Shown: piece by piece, positions 34,493 through 46,045 of the stretch
Numbering within the stretch: position 1 is the first letter of the stretch
Layout of the letters: each line of letters opens with the position of its first letter
Assembly (NCBI GenBank): GCA_008973525.1
Contig: WACJ01000098.1
Span: 744,001-808,000 of the forward strand
DNA: 64,000 nt
Direction of reading: 5' to 3'
DNA from: Stenopsyche tienmushanensis
Lineage: Eukaryota > Arthropoda > Insecta > Trichoptera > Stenopsychidae
The notes under the pieces: model-generated
Database searches by the model: none
Seen by the model: only the letters and a program-made list of their open reading frames with translations
Told to the model about the DNA's origin: nothing
Made by a program: the position numbers and the translations under genes

Positions 34493-34580
34493 ATACGAGG
34501 GGGATTTAAATATAACCCGGAATTTTGCTATTATGCATGTTTTTGTGGAAAATTCCGGGTTATATTTCAATCCTCCTTAT
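34493..34580. mobile_element. 88-bp hairpin MITE with mariner-type ends
   Basis: The left arm reads ATACGAGGGGGATTTAAATA then TAACCCGGAATTTT. The inverted right arm reads ATAAGGAGGATTGAAATATA then ACCCGGAATTTT. The arms are about 33 bp and flank a short loop. TA-type flanks suggest a mariner-related minimal element. Confidence 0.6.
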
Positions 34581-36026
34581 GCAACTTGACCTTTATTCCA
34601 AGATAATGATATTAGTCCCTTGGCTTACGAGGCTTATAATCTATTCATTCATTCTACTGAAATATAAGTCAAAATATATGGCTATTATTTGTAATCTGTA
34701 CGTCAATGTCAATGTCAACCACCAGTGTCTGCCAATCTAAATAAGGTTGTATTTAAATCTTGAAAAAAAATAGCTATAATTTATCATCCCTATATACAAA
34801 TACATAGTATACAATAAAATTTGTATGATGACATAATGGATCATTTTTATGGTCAAGATTCGAGGTATGGTACACATGTTGTATCATTGGAATTGTATCA
34901 ATAATTAAGTAAGCATTTGTTAGATATAAAATTTGATTCGAATAGGTCACAAGTGACTTGTTTAGCACTGTATAAGATCTAAACACTTTTGGTGAATCAC
35001 CGCCAAAATATGATTTTGGGGGAAACGTTGGGAATCAGTGGAGCGGCAGCTTGGTCGCATAAGCTGGATTGCATTGATTGATGGTTTGATTAAAGCGGGT
35101 CAGCGGGTGGTCTCCTAATAAACGTATACGCAGCGTTGCACAAGTCCGGTGCATCGGACCTGCATATGTCACTTTATCAACGCTGCGTCCAAAATGAATC
35201 ATCGGGCTGTCGGAGTCATTGAGGATGCGAAGTCGTGCCACCTCCGCATCAGCCCCTTGACAAAGACGCGCGTGGATTTAATATGGCGCGCCTATGTTCC
35301 CGATCGGATATTGAATTTGTGAAGCTGTGTTGGCTTGGGTGTTGCATTTAAATTGCTTTTCGGGTAACTGGTGCGAGATAATTTACAGAATCCGCTCGCC
35401 GTATTTATTCCCAATATTCCGTACGTAACTACTATTAAATGGACAATCCCGAATGAAATATCGACCGGTCGGGTCCGAAGACATAATTAAAAATTGCATC
35501 TATTGCGGGTGCACAAAGAGGACGAGTTGGAGCTTTACAAATGCACCGCTGTCATTATTGCTCGTTTTGTTGGAAACTTTGCTGGACGAAGTTTTGTTTA
35601 TCGGCTTATGGCTTCGAAAACCCTTTGAAACGTATGAGGGGATTTTTATTACTGTTTTATTAAATTAATACTGGGGGCTACTTTGTTCCAACATAAAATT
35701 TAGTGCATCAAAGGAGATAATTATCATCCTCTGGTGATATTATTTTAAATCAAAATATTTTAGCAAAGACTTCCTAACATTTTTTAAATACTTAATATAC
35801 TAACGTTGAAAGTCGTTCAGATGAAATGACTATCATTCATTTTGTGGATCAACATTGATTTTATCTTTTCATAAAAGTAGGAAGAAAGACGAATAGATTG
35901 ATTTTTTCATCCACAAACAAGATCAATGTCAAATATTTTCGTATATTTTTGAGATCTATTGACGTCATGTTACTAAGCGTTGGTTTATAATTAAGATTGT
36001 CATGACTAATATGAGTGATTGATTAA
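34581..36026. other. Intronic DNA, no exon recognised
   Basis: 35030-35650 is less AT-rich with unsupported frames on both strands. Nothing else was recognised. Confidence 0.45.
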
Positions 36027-36028
36027 TA

Positions 36029-36964
36029 TTAGATAAAGCGGAAAGAAATGTCATTTTTTTGTTATTCCACATATTAGGTAGCTTTTTAATGCCTCTTTCG
36101 TAAAATTCGGCCGGTTTTCTACTAAAGTAAGAATCCAAATGATTTCCGCTTTTAACTTCTTTAATCTAATTGTGCACAGTATAGCTCTGCTGTCACAGTT
36201 TGGCCAAATTTTAATCATTCGTAGTGAATTACGCCAAAAAATCCCACCAAACACAAAGGAGGACCTTTTTCAAGGATAATGACGGTCGAGGGGTAGAAAC
36301 AGGTACTTGATTTGAAGAAATCCACTGTTTTTTCCTTCTCGAACTGTTATAGAGGATCCACTTCTCATCCCCAATAACGATCCTTCTTACAAATGGATTT
36401 GTTTCATACTTGGACAATAACGATGAACAAATGGTTATCCGTTGTTCCAAGACCGTTGATGACAACTCGTGCGATACCCAAATTCCCTGTCTATGTTTTT
36501 TCCCGAGTCTTTTCAAATGGTCTTTTACTGTTGACCAGGGACAGCCGATGTCTAGCGATAATTCCTTCATTGTTTTTCGAGGATCAGATTCTACCAGAGA
36601 ATTTAATGTGTCATCGTCGATTATTGGAGGTCGTCCTGATTTTGGTTTATTTTTCAAATCTCTTTCGCCACTTTTGAATTTTTTGAACCATCTATGGCAT
36701 TTTCGAATATTCAATATGTTGCCATATGTATCACAAATGCTCAGGGTAGCTTCTTTTGCTTTTAATCCTTTGTTGAATAAAAACAGTAAACAAGATCACA
36801 AATGTGTCTCATTCATTTCTGGCTTGGACCTTTTTTATAAGACAAACAACAGAGCTTCAAAATGACACCAACCTTGATGTATTCATACGACAGCAACCCG
36901 AGGCAAATTGACGGCAAAGATGCAACCAAAAAAAAAAAAAGACATTTCTTTCCGCTTTATCTAA
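36029..36964 (-). mobile_element. Deleted mariner element (936 bp) with perfect 24-bp ends
   Basis: Terminal inverted repeats 36029-36052 and 36941-36964 are identical over 24 bp (TTAGATAAAGCGGAAAGAAA then TGTC), flanked by TA on both sides (36027-36028, 36965-36966). A 13-bp A run lies just inside the right end. The interior holds the N-terminal two-thirds of a transposase on the minus strand. The element is shorter than the ~1.3 kb expected, through loss of the second half of the catalytic core. Identical ends and a long surviving frame make it the youngest-looking mariner here. Confidence 0.9.
36229..36820 (-). pseudogene. Mariner transposase, N-terminal part, frameshifted
   Basis: From about 36820 the frame reads LKAKEATLSICDTYGNILNI and RKCHRWFKKFKSGERDL, then KNKPKSGRPP, the mariner DNA-binding helix-turn-helix region. 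It continues through WVSHELS, SLLSKYETNPF and VIGDEKWILYN (first catalytic Asp) to CVWWDF. It then leaves frame: GVIHYE and TVTAELYCAQLD follow in another frame below 36240. A stop after MNETHL near 36825 and the downstream shift break it. The second and third Asp motifs are absent. Confidence 0.85.
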
Positions 36965-36966
36965 TA

Positions 36967-39060
36967 TATGAAGGATTGAATAAAAATGTTTGATTATTGA
37001 CTGAAGCAGATTTAATATTACATATATAATTTGCGAACGTTCCCACGGAAATTTAACGCACACATTTAAATTAAAAATCAATTTCGGCTATCTAATTCGA
37101 TATCTACTCGCATTTATCGCCCATTATTTAACAGTCCTCACGTAGATACACGAGATAAAATGTGTGTTTTATCTAAAAATAAACGAAGAAATAAAAATGC
37201 AAATACAGAAGTTTATTGCAAACGCTCACTGTTCATTTATCTTCATTTCCCCGTTCGTTCAATCACCATAGGTTCCTTTATTGGTTTTCCTTCAGATAGT
37301 TAAGTCGTAAACCAAACCAAGGGATAATGTGAGGATATGCGAATCATTTGATTATTTATTACAATATATGCATATTGATTCAAATTGCGTGATTCTAAAC
37401 AATTTTGCCATTTAATAATATAACACCACCCCTATTGATAATATATTTAAATGATTAATTTATATGGCTTAATGCCTCGTCGTATATAAAAAGAGGTATA
37501 TGTAGAGCGACTAGATAATGTATAATAACGGCATTGTATAAGCTCTATGATTAATGCCACAGGTGGTTAAACTGATATTAGTGACATTTGGACTAGCATG
37601 CAAAGCATAATTAATACGATAACGAAGCAATGTGTGGTTTGTTGTTAATAAAATAATTTAATCATTTTCGATATTTTGAATGATTGTATGGCACGCGGAA
37701 AGTTTCATGCACGTAATTTATTGCATTATCGGCGCATGATGATTTGATCTGTTATAATATTCTCATTTAAATTCCGCGAAAGTTTGCCGAAACTCGTCAG
37801 CGCGAGATAATTCAAGATTTTTCGCGCCCATACAAAAATGTGTCACTTTTGAGGCTTCATTGAATGCATAAACAAGCCGGATTGAAATAACCGAAAACTT
37901 GCCAACAGCCCCCTCCCGCTGCCAAATAATTTACAAAACAAAAAAACTTTTTGCATCGTAATTAAGCGAAAGAAGGCGGGATGCTGGATGGGGCCTCGGA
38001 AAACGTGATGATATTTGGAATACAGTTATTAGCAAGGGTACGTGGCCGCACGTAACCGCCGAGGGGATGAAATATTTCTGATGGGCCATTTTCCCATTTT
38101 TGTTTACATTATAAGTGGTGAAAGTATTAACGCGCCCCTACGTGACGGCAAAAACGTGTTGCGAAAATAATTAGGTGGAGGCACCACCGTGAAATAAGAT
38201 ATGTTGCTTCATACCGCCCCTGTGATAATGGGATTAAATCTTTCCAACTGCTAAGCTGATGATGCCTCGCATATGACCTTTTAACACGTTCTGGGCTCAA
38301 CATTTTTTTATAAACAAAATTGACCGTTTTAGCACTTTGAATTAATTTAGGGGGTGGTTTTGGGCGTTGTCTTTCAGCACTGTATTGCATGCATTTTTGT
38401 CGATTATTTTCATCACACGTTCGCATGTCAATCGCAAAAGTAATTTGGTTCTCGTTGAATATATTTCAAAAATTGACAGGTGTCAGTTTGAAGTGTTGAC
38501 AATGCGTTTCATCCGCATGCATTACGTGTTCATCATATTGTATGCCGTTATTATCAGTTTTTAATATTACAGTATCACTCTCTTAATAGATTCCCTGACT
38601 TGATTGAGTATACTCCTATAAATACTAACTAAAATTATTAATAAATATGGTACATTTAATTTTCTAGGATGATGAATAGATTTGGGGCATTTGAATATAG
38701 AATTTCATTTATTTACATGAACATTAGGTAACCAACGTCGACTCTTATACCCTCCTCCCTTATTAGGGTGTTTTTATCTTCTAGGAAGAAGGACAATACA
38801 AGCGTTGTATTATACTTTATTATAACTCGGCGATCTTCGTCGTCGCTTAATGGAAACGGCAATAGTTATTTGATAGAAGTAGTTCGCATTGGTCATCGGC
38901 TGCCACATCTCACATTTTTGTCGATGTGTCAGTGATCCGAAATTTGGACCAGTTGGACACGGAAACATGTTGGGTGTTCCCTCCAATTTAAGCGTCCTAG
39001 CTCAGAGCGCAAGTGGCCGAAATAAATGAAGAAATAGCGTGTCCTCGATGACATGGAATT
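36967..39060. other. Intronic DNA, no exon recognised
   Basis: 37650-38560 is moderately complex and repeat-free, with an unsupported 99-codon frame on the minus strand (38127-38426). 38750-39060 might be an older part of the retroelement whose LTR follows, but I see no coding match. Confidence 0.4.
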
Positions 39061-39089
39061 TAAATTTTACGGTTTTGCATCTTGCTGTG

Positions 39090-39462
39090 CAATTTGCGAA
39101 CGGGCTGAGTTCGTTCTTCTATCAGGCCGTGATGTTGTTGAATGAATGGATTGGAATAGACGAGCGTCGAATAGAAATACTCTCTTTTCTAAATAACTAT
39201 TTATTCTAGACGAGAAAGAGACCTGGCTGCAGGAAGGACGATCTCCCGCAGCCAAGGTCAACTGTCGACTTTCCCAACAGGCGCAAGAAGCAATCGGTCG
39301 GTATGCAGGTGCAATGTCCCCGCAGGGCCACAAGAGATGGCGCTGTTAAAATAACACATTGCATCTGAAGAGAGATGAAATATGTCGCTGTTAATCTTGC
39401 GAATTAAATCTGCTCAGATTAACAGCGCTACTAAGTGGGGATGGTAAATCACCCATACTACA
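39090..39462 (+). repeat. LTR family B copy
   Basis: Shares with the 2202 copy the long stretch CGTTCTTCTATCAGGCCGTG, AATAACTATTTATTC and the hairpin CTGCAGGAAGG...CGCAGCCAAGG. It shares with the 34050 copy the end AACAGCGCTACTAAGTGGGG ... CCCATACTACA (39462). A stretch around 39275 is shortened. Confidence 0.65.
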
Positions 39463-39829
39463 AACTCAAGTCCCGTGGATAAGTTGGATAAAACAAATTC
39501 CTCCAAAATATTCCTGATCTTAGAAGTTTCTTCTTTAATTTAAATATCTGATTACTAAACTTCTTTTCTGTGATAGTTTTCCCCAATTTCAATAGTATCA
39601 CTGATAATAAAAAAAAGGCTTTTGGCCGTGTCCTTTTGGTATGATAATGCTAGTCTCAAGTTCTGAATGTTCTCCATACCCTTTTTTAATTATCTTTTGG
39701 TAAACTATTCCTGGGTTTGGTTGTTTTCAAATAGTGTTTTCTTTGTAATCTATATAATTTAAATATTTGAGATCCCCATGCAAAATTCGCCAGATCAAAA
39801 ACAGAATCTTTCCATTTAATTTTTGTCTT

Positions 39830-39976
39830 CCTGCTAACACATTGCATCTTATTGACGCCATATGTGTAAATTTTTGCGCATATACTGTTTCCTGTTCTGT
39901 AGTGGCGCGCGAGAAGTGAAAATCGACGTATAGCCTTGGTCGTGGGAAGATGTATTCTTCCCGCGACCAAGTTACA
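39830..39976 (+). repeat. LTR 3' end with hairpin
   Basis: A 16-bp-arm hairpin (CTTGGTCGTGGGAAGA, loop TGTAT, TCTTCCCGCGACCAAG) occupies 39935-39971 and runs into GTTACA at 39976. The family-B LTRs carry a hairpin with a different but similarly paired sequence. What follows is a primer-site-like string, so this is probably the 3' end of another LTR whose start I could not place. Confidence 0.45.
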
Positions 39977-39998
39977 CTGGTGTCAGATACAGTGGGTC
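39977..39998 (+). other. Primer-binding-site-like sequence
   Basis: CTGGTGTCAGATACAGTGGG directly follows the LTR-like end GTTACA. It shares CTGGTGTCAGA with the stub at 948-959 and resembles the complement of a leucine tRNA 3' end. Confidence 0.4.
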
Positions 39999-42084
39999 GT
40001 TTAGATGCTGAACCATTCTTGATAGGAGATAGAAGGTATGCTAACGCGTGAGCTAAGGAGATGTACGTGTCCATTAATTTGGTGAACTTAGAAAACAATT
40101 CAAGTGGACTCGGCAAAGGATCGCCTGGAATGCACCTTATCAAATAGATGGAGGAAAGCTGTGCTGCTAAGAATGGTGCCGAAACCACGTGTTACAAGAG
40201 TTTATAATGACCGACCACAGAGAGGAGTTAAAATATGAATTTTGATAAGGGTAGGGGTTGCACAAACTAATAAGACCGATCATCTCTTCTCGGGATAGTA
40301 CGATAAAAAATACCATTTCAGCATTATTTTGAGGAATATATGGGAATAAAAATGTAATATTTACTCTTATATGCGTCTTTACATAAACTTATGGATAATA
40401 TAACGTTATATTATGGTCACGCCGATAATGTCGCCGAGTCCAACAGAACTTAATGGTGTTGTCTTGTAAGGCCGGAATTATATATCGACATCGGGTGAAG
40501 AAAAAATACATCACAGTCGTAGGGAAGTTATGAGCACTAAACAAAAGGCTGTTTATATAAGGTTACTAAACATATGAGGTGGGTATTGTGGGGTTGACCC
40601 GAGGCCGAGTAAGGGTTAATTGATGGACCATCAATCTTCCGAGCGGCGTATGTGGACAGTTAACAGCCATCAGGCCATGGCGACTTGGGGTGGTTCACTA
40701 CAGTACATTAGTCATTTAGTTGCTGTCCACGCTCGTTAACTGGCCTAAAGACGGCTCTGCTGAGACGACATAAAACAAGACTTATTTACGGACAATCGTC
40801 CCTGCGAATAAACACACACATTTCTCTTTCGGGCTTGTCCAAAAACGAAAAAGTGGCTTATTTCCTCGACCTCGAATTTTTTTTGCGGCCTGCGCGACAT
40901 GGGAGTTATGGGAGCTTCCACGAACAAAGGAGATGCATAAATTTTTACTGATCATATTTATGATGTATGTTACATGATATATTATTATATCTCAGCAGAC
41001 ACAGTGTAATAAAAACTATGGTGTTTTTTTGCTGTAGTACAAAACAACAATATTTTCAATTAATGGTGCTATTTCGACATATCAGCGTCCTTGGTGAAAT
41101 AAAAGATAATAAAGAACAATCTCACTGAGCAAGCACCATTGTTATTCCAATAAAAGTAGACATCAACCAACAATCAGTCTTCAATATTCCGCATCACAAT
41201 ACATATATTCATATACTTTTATTTGCAAAATTTTATGACGGGCGCTAAAAAATAATATTTCCTCTACGATAATCCATGTTTTCACTGAGGATACTTTTTA
41301 CGGTTATATTACATAAAATGGTCTTTAACAAGAAGTAGTTGATGAAACCGCAATTAATTTTTAATCACTTTATACATATTAATTTCCATTTAATTCAATG
41401 GCATCTACTTCTAGCTCTACAATTTGATGAATATCGTAGAAAGCCCCAGGGGTACATTTTTCCTCATAACTTGCTGAAAGTTCTAAATGTCTTAAAATAG
41501 TAGGAAGTGGTCATAAAATTTACAAGTCCCAACCGGTCCGAATTTCAGACCATTGATAAATCAAAAGAGCGCCTCGCGATCAGATTCCTTGCTCGAACAT
41601 ATACTTTTTATTATATAATCGCTTCGTTTTATGCAAGTAAGAGCCATATTTTGGGTAATTTCTTATAAGAGTTGATAATAAAATTTGAACGTCGTAAATT
41701 CAAATTAATGAAATTTAGTTCAATGCTCACAAATTGAAATAACTCTATAAATAAGCGTAAGGCAAGAAACTTTCGTTGGAGCCTTCCCTGTGAAGCATTA
41801 TTGTGTTTCGTCGGCAAAGTGTTATTTCTTAGGAAAATAAAAGGAAATAAAACGGACGGAATTTTCTGCTATAAAGCGTCTTATAGAAACGTTCGCTCTA
41901 AGCGATTTTAAATTTAACGTCTACATTACTAAGATTCTTCACGTAGTTAAATTTAATGCGTTTCAACTGCTGACTCTTAACTTAAAGACGTAACGACGCT
42001 CACGATCAAATAAAAGAGAGCTTACTTCGGCCGAGACGTTACTTTTAAAGAATGAAAATTAAACGAGAAACTTGGACGACGCAC
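39999..42084. other. Intronic DNA; possible retroelement interior, no coding match
   Basis: No gag, protease or polymerase motif was seen after the LTR-like end at 39976. The 153-codon minus-strand frame at 39727-40188 crosses that end and is not credible as a gene. 40600-40930 is GC-richer and unassigned. Confidence 0.4.
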
Positions 42085-42261
42085 CTCTTCTTGGATCATT
42101 GTGAGCATCGACTGGCTGTATTCGTGCTGGGGGTTGTTGATGAAGGCGGTGATGCTCTGTCTGATTAGGGGCTGGATTTTAGAATCGTAGGTGGAGTGAT
42201 CGAGAAGAACGGCCGCTCCGGCGAGTCCCAGCACAAATCCACCGATTTGGGTGATGATGTA
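42085..42261 (-). CDS. Tsp2A: Tetraspanin internal exon: end of TM3 and first part of large extracellular loop
   Basis: Read on the minus strand this 177-bp exon is 59 codons with no stop. It follows a pyrimidine-rich tract ending in CAG and is followed by a GTGCGT donor. The first ~20 residues (YIITQIGGFVLGLAG...) are a hydrophobic segment matching the second half of tetraspanin TM3. The rest is a polar, helical-looking stretch ending TMIQEE, as expected for the start of the large extracellular loop just before the CCG motif. It joins in phase 0 to 31213-31398 to give IQEE-IGCCGADG, which is the family arrangement. Tetraspanins are four-pass membrane organisers. The loop sequence is most like insect Tetraspanin 2A, which acts at smooth septate junctions in gut epithelium; that subfamily call is from memory and moderate. 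No start codon is here: TM1, TM2 and the first half of TM3 must come from exons further upstream on this strand. Confidence 0.85.
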
Positions 42262-43189
42262 CTGAAATAAAAAAATAAAAGCAAATAAATATTACTGAAA
42301 AATGAAAACTTCCCCAGACTAAATACATCTTATTCAGAATTACACATTTTAAATTAAAATACACGTGCCTTTGTATACAATTCAGCACACGTGCAGTAAA
42401 ATATTTGCTTCATTATTTTCCCATGAACATGGAATTTAAATTGAAATATTTGTATGGATATATTGAAATAGCGTTTTTATTACGTAAATATAGAATTTAC
42501 ATTCTTAACCGTATGATCCAAATGTTTTACGAAATAGCGGTTTTGGCTAAATAAACTTTTTTACGTGATTCCCTTTGTTATTAAAAAATGTCTTTAATAT
42601 CGAGCGTATGCCATGGTGATCTTTGTTGATGAAAATATATAACCATGGCTCTTATTTTGTGTCATGATATCTAGAACTTATTGATGTTTTTATGCCTAAA
42701 AAAGACATTTCATGTTAAGGTCAAGTTATTAAGACGCTTAACATACAATATCGTGTGGGAAACGTGATACATTCGAGGTCGGTTCTTTTTAATAGAAAAA
42801 TACTTCATATGTAATATTTATAGCCGGAATGTGGTTCGCTTACTATCGCACCAAAGAAGTGGTGTCAAAAAAGTGAAATATGATCAGGAAAAGAGATAGC
42901 TGGTTTATTTTCAAGATATTTATTTATGTGTCTTCAACAAGTAAAATGCCCCAAATGTGATTTTTTCTGCTGACGATGAGCTTCTTCTTGAAGTATGATT
43001 AATACTAGCTCGAAGATAACAGAAAAAAACGGATGTATATTCATTTATTGATTAAATCAACAGTATGATATGAGCGTATGATACATATGTTGTACCATTG
43101 GCTGATATAAGATGGAGCTTGGAAGCGCTTCAAACAAAATGTCGATTTAATTTTAAAGTTTTTTTATATCTATAGAAGTCTTTTTTTCT
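42262..43189. other. Intron upstream of the TM3 exon
   Basis: A normal acceptor tract (TTATTTTTTTATTTCAG on the minus strand) precedes the exon. I found no TM1 or TM2 exon here. Confidence 0.45.
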
Positions 43190-43500
43190 ATTAATATGTT
43201 GCAAAGGCCCTGAGGGCGCCGCCGACTTTAAGAGCCCTATGCTTTCGTCTTCGCCGCTGTCACGGCTGCCAACCGTGACGTGATTCCGGTCTCGAAAACC
43301 GCACCGCGAGTTGCGCACAGCGCCGAAGCGCTACTCACCACCACTACGTCAGGGTATGTCGGGCGATAACAAAAGAAGAGCTCCAAGGAAGGATTAGGTC
43401 GCAAACTGGCGACGATCGCGAGGCACGTGGCTTCCATCCGAGGTGGCGATCTGTCGCAGGACCAAAATGTACGTTGTCCTCGTCTCAAGGCTTATCCCGG
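43190..43500 (-). pseudogene. Possible non-LTR retrotransposon endonuclease fragment
   Basis: A GC-rich island whose minus-strand frame (43488-43237) reads MEATCLAIVASLRPN then LELFFCYRPTYPD. The pattern (I/L/M)EATxLxI...L.(V/F)..CYRPP is seen in the apurinic endonuclease domain of Jockey/R1-type elements. Only about 80 codons survive and the downstream part is in another frame. Weakly supported. Confidence 0.35.
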
Positions 43501-45305
43501 GCGGGTCTTAATCATCAAAAATATGGCCAGCTTAAAGCCGATCAAACTGTCGACGACAAAACATTTTGGTTCACGTAACAGTGGAAAATAATTTTTCATA
43601 TGGTCAGGATTTCAGGATTTTAAGGCAGTGATTTTATTTCAAAATTTAGATTTCGAATGCAGACCTTTATAAAAGGAATCCAGGACTTAGCCCACTATAC
43701 TTAGTTAATGGATAGTCAACTTGTTCCAAATTAAAGTTTAAATGAAAAAGCACAAAAATATGTTTATTACTTAGAAATTCATAAATTGCTTTTCTCGCTT
43801 ACACAAAGTAGTTTTTAATTACTTTTCCAAGCCGGCTCCTTTAACCCGAAAAACAGAGTCTCATATTTTTACATTAGTAAAGCTATTTCCGGAGAATCTT
43901 TATACCGCAGCGCCGTCGTACCTTTCTCATGCGCGGGGCTTTATTTGTATAAAGGTTTAACACTTCGTGGGATGAACCTAAACGAAAATATTTGAGTTTT
44001 GTCAGACTGGATTAGTCGTGTAGTTTAATATAATATAACAGAGAGGCGATGTCCCTTTTTAATGCCTCCGTGTTATTGTGCGCCGTCCATGCCACCCCCC
44101 GTACGACCTTTTAATTTCCCGGGCACATTCCCACTCGGCGTGCCATATTAAAATGTAACAATTTATCGCTTGGAGCGTGACCACAATGTCACGCTGCACC
44201 CGCAACGCTGGAAATCCAGGGACCGGACCCCTAACCAGAAATATTTCTCTTAAGAGAAGCTTTTCTCTTTTTGCTTACCGAAAACATATATATTCGGGAG
44301 GGCTCGCATTTTGTGCGACGTGACGCATTTTTCATTAATTTAAGCGCACAAAACCGCCATCATACACATTCGGTCCGATGGAATCTCGCAACGAAAACAA
44401 TTAGTGTTGTATTTGGGAGATTTCGAAATGCAGTGGACGAGTAGCCGATCTGAAGCGGGTCGACTTGTGTGCCGAGTGCGATAAGATAAACTTGCTTTGA
44501 TTCAGCGTTGTGTTTGGAGAAGTTGAAGTCTGCTCGATTGGACGGCAATCCAGAGTTGATGTTCACAAAACTAATAAGTGATGAAAGCGTAAGGTAACTA
44601 GAGATAAGTCAATCCAGGAGGAGTCATGCTGCCGTTCAGGGGTTGTTTGTTTGCTTCGCCAAGTGGCGCAGACAAACTTGTCTGCAGCTTTGCTCTTGTC
44701 ATCGAGAGCATTTTGTTTGAGTAACTGAATATCTCACAACAGGAGGCTCAGAATTAATTTCCTGCTTTAAGATAGATACGAGAATCTGAAGGCTTTGGAC
44801 ATCAATTCCATCGATATACAACATACGACGATGAGACTTAAAACTCATCCTTGGACTCACAACATCGACATTAACACTTTGATTACTATTTATAATGATT
44901 CGATCTAAGACGACCATTCTTGATGGTTTTAAATCAAATAAGGATAAATCCCATTAATATTTTAAAGTTTATTATGTTATTATCTGTTGATGAATATTTT
45001 AACTTCATGAATTGCGGGCATACTCACCAAAAGATTAACATATAAGATTGACGATTCATCCAAAGGAAATCTTATCTCCTTAGATAATACAAATCTTTTG
45101 ACTAAACATAGATCGATATAAATCATTAAATATGGGTTCGACCAATTAAATAAACTGCTTTGAAAACAGCTTCATACACAATATTTAAAATAACAAACTA
45201 AAAACGACGCACCTAACAAAACATATCTGACTTTTATTGAAATTTTGGAAATAAATATTGATGAGTTTGTAATTTAAAAATGTTATTCAGTAGAACAATC
45301 ATAAT
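43501..45305. other. No exon or repeat recognised
   Basis: 43900-44740 is moderately GC-rich and looks unique. Frames at 44360-44566 and 44699-44917 are unsupported. It could hold an unseen 5' exon, but no tetraspanin motif was found. Confidence 0.4.
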
Positions 45306-45310
45306 ACAAG

Positions 45311-45735
45311 GGTCATCCATAAAGTAAGTTTACAATATTTATGTGGGATCGAAAAGTATTTATTTGAAATTCATAAATATATTAAAGTATTTTTAACGCA
45401 ATCGCTGTTGAGATCGAGATATTTCTGTATGCCAATGTCAAAGACCTTTTCCGCTAGATTTGCACAATACAACCACATTTCATCCCCCGTCACGATAAAG
45501 TCCAGAAAAGCTTATTCTTCCTGTGCAAAATGATCAAAAAATAGTCTCCCACTTCTTGCCTCTTCGTGAGGTGGCCTTCTCTGAACAACTTAAACCACTT
45601 TGTTATACGTTGGCGACTCATCACATCACTACCATAAACTTCCACGAGCTTCTGATTAATATTCGCGGCGGTATTGCTCAGCAAAATCAAAAAAACGGAT
45701 GACCAAGTGGATCTCAAATGGAAGAGAGGTAGTTT
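45311..45735 (-). mobile_element. Mariner-like remnant, fused to a hAT fragment
   Basis: The minus strand reads AANINQKLVEVYGSDVMSRQ then RITKWFKLFREG (N-terminal helix-turn-helix), then after a shift FLDFIVTGDEMWLYC (first catalytic Asp), then directly VFDIGIQKYLDLNSDCVKN (C-terminal end). The blocks match an arthropod mariner family (LVEVYGxDVMSRQ ... IVTGDE). The left end GGGTCATCCATAAAGTAAG may be its terminal repeat. The catalytic middle is deleted. The right side breaks off at hAT-derived sequence at about 45735. Confidence 0.75.
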
Positions 45736-46045
45736 CGTATAATACCGTCAATGTGACTGATAAAATTCCTTTCTGTTGAGACACGGACTAAAACTCGCAA
45801 AATTCCCGATTTCCCAACAAACTATTTATTTCCGTCGCCGCAGAAGAATACTCATATACTATAATACTTTGATGCGATTTGTAATTATACTACGGAGGTA
45901 TACAAAAATTTTGAACCCCGTATCTATTATATTTCATATCGATATTCCCACTATTAGAGTCGAGGTGTAGTAAATACATCACCGGTAGGGAAAGATTAAT
46001 ATAACAATTTGAAAAACATATATCAAATGTATATATGTATACAAA
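45735..46045. repeat. Fragment of the hAT element at 27846-28793
   Basis: Co-linear with 28433-28745: TGTGACTGATAAAATTCCT, GAGGTATACAAA, AACCCCGTATCTATTATATT, GTAGTAAATACATCACCGG. Differences are scattered point changes. Both hAT termini are missing. Confidence 0.8.

Noticed and set aside
36393..36865. Plus-strand frames of 94 and 151 codons
   Set aside because: They are antisense to the mariner transposase remnant.
38127..38426. 99-codon minus-strand frame as a tetraspanin exon candidate
   Set aside because: It is basic and polar with no membrane segment or CCG motif, and lies between two exons that already join perfectly.
39727..40188. 153-codon minus-strand frame
   Set aside because: It crosses an LTR-like end and hairpin, resembles no family and has no splice or start context.
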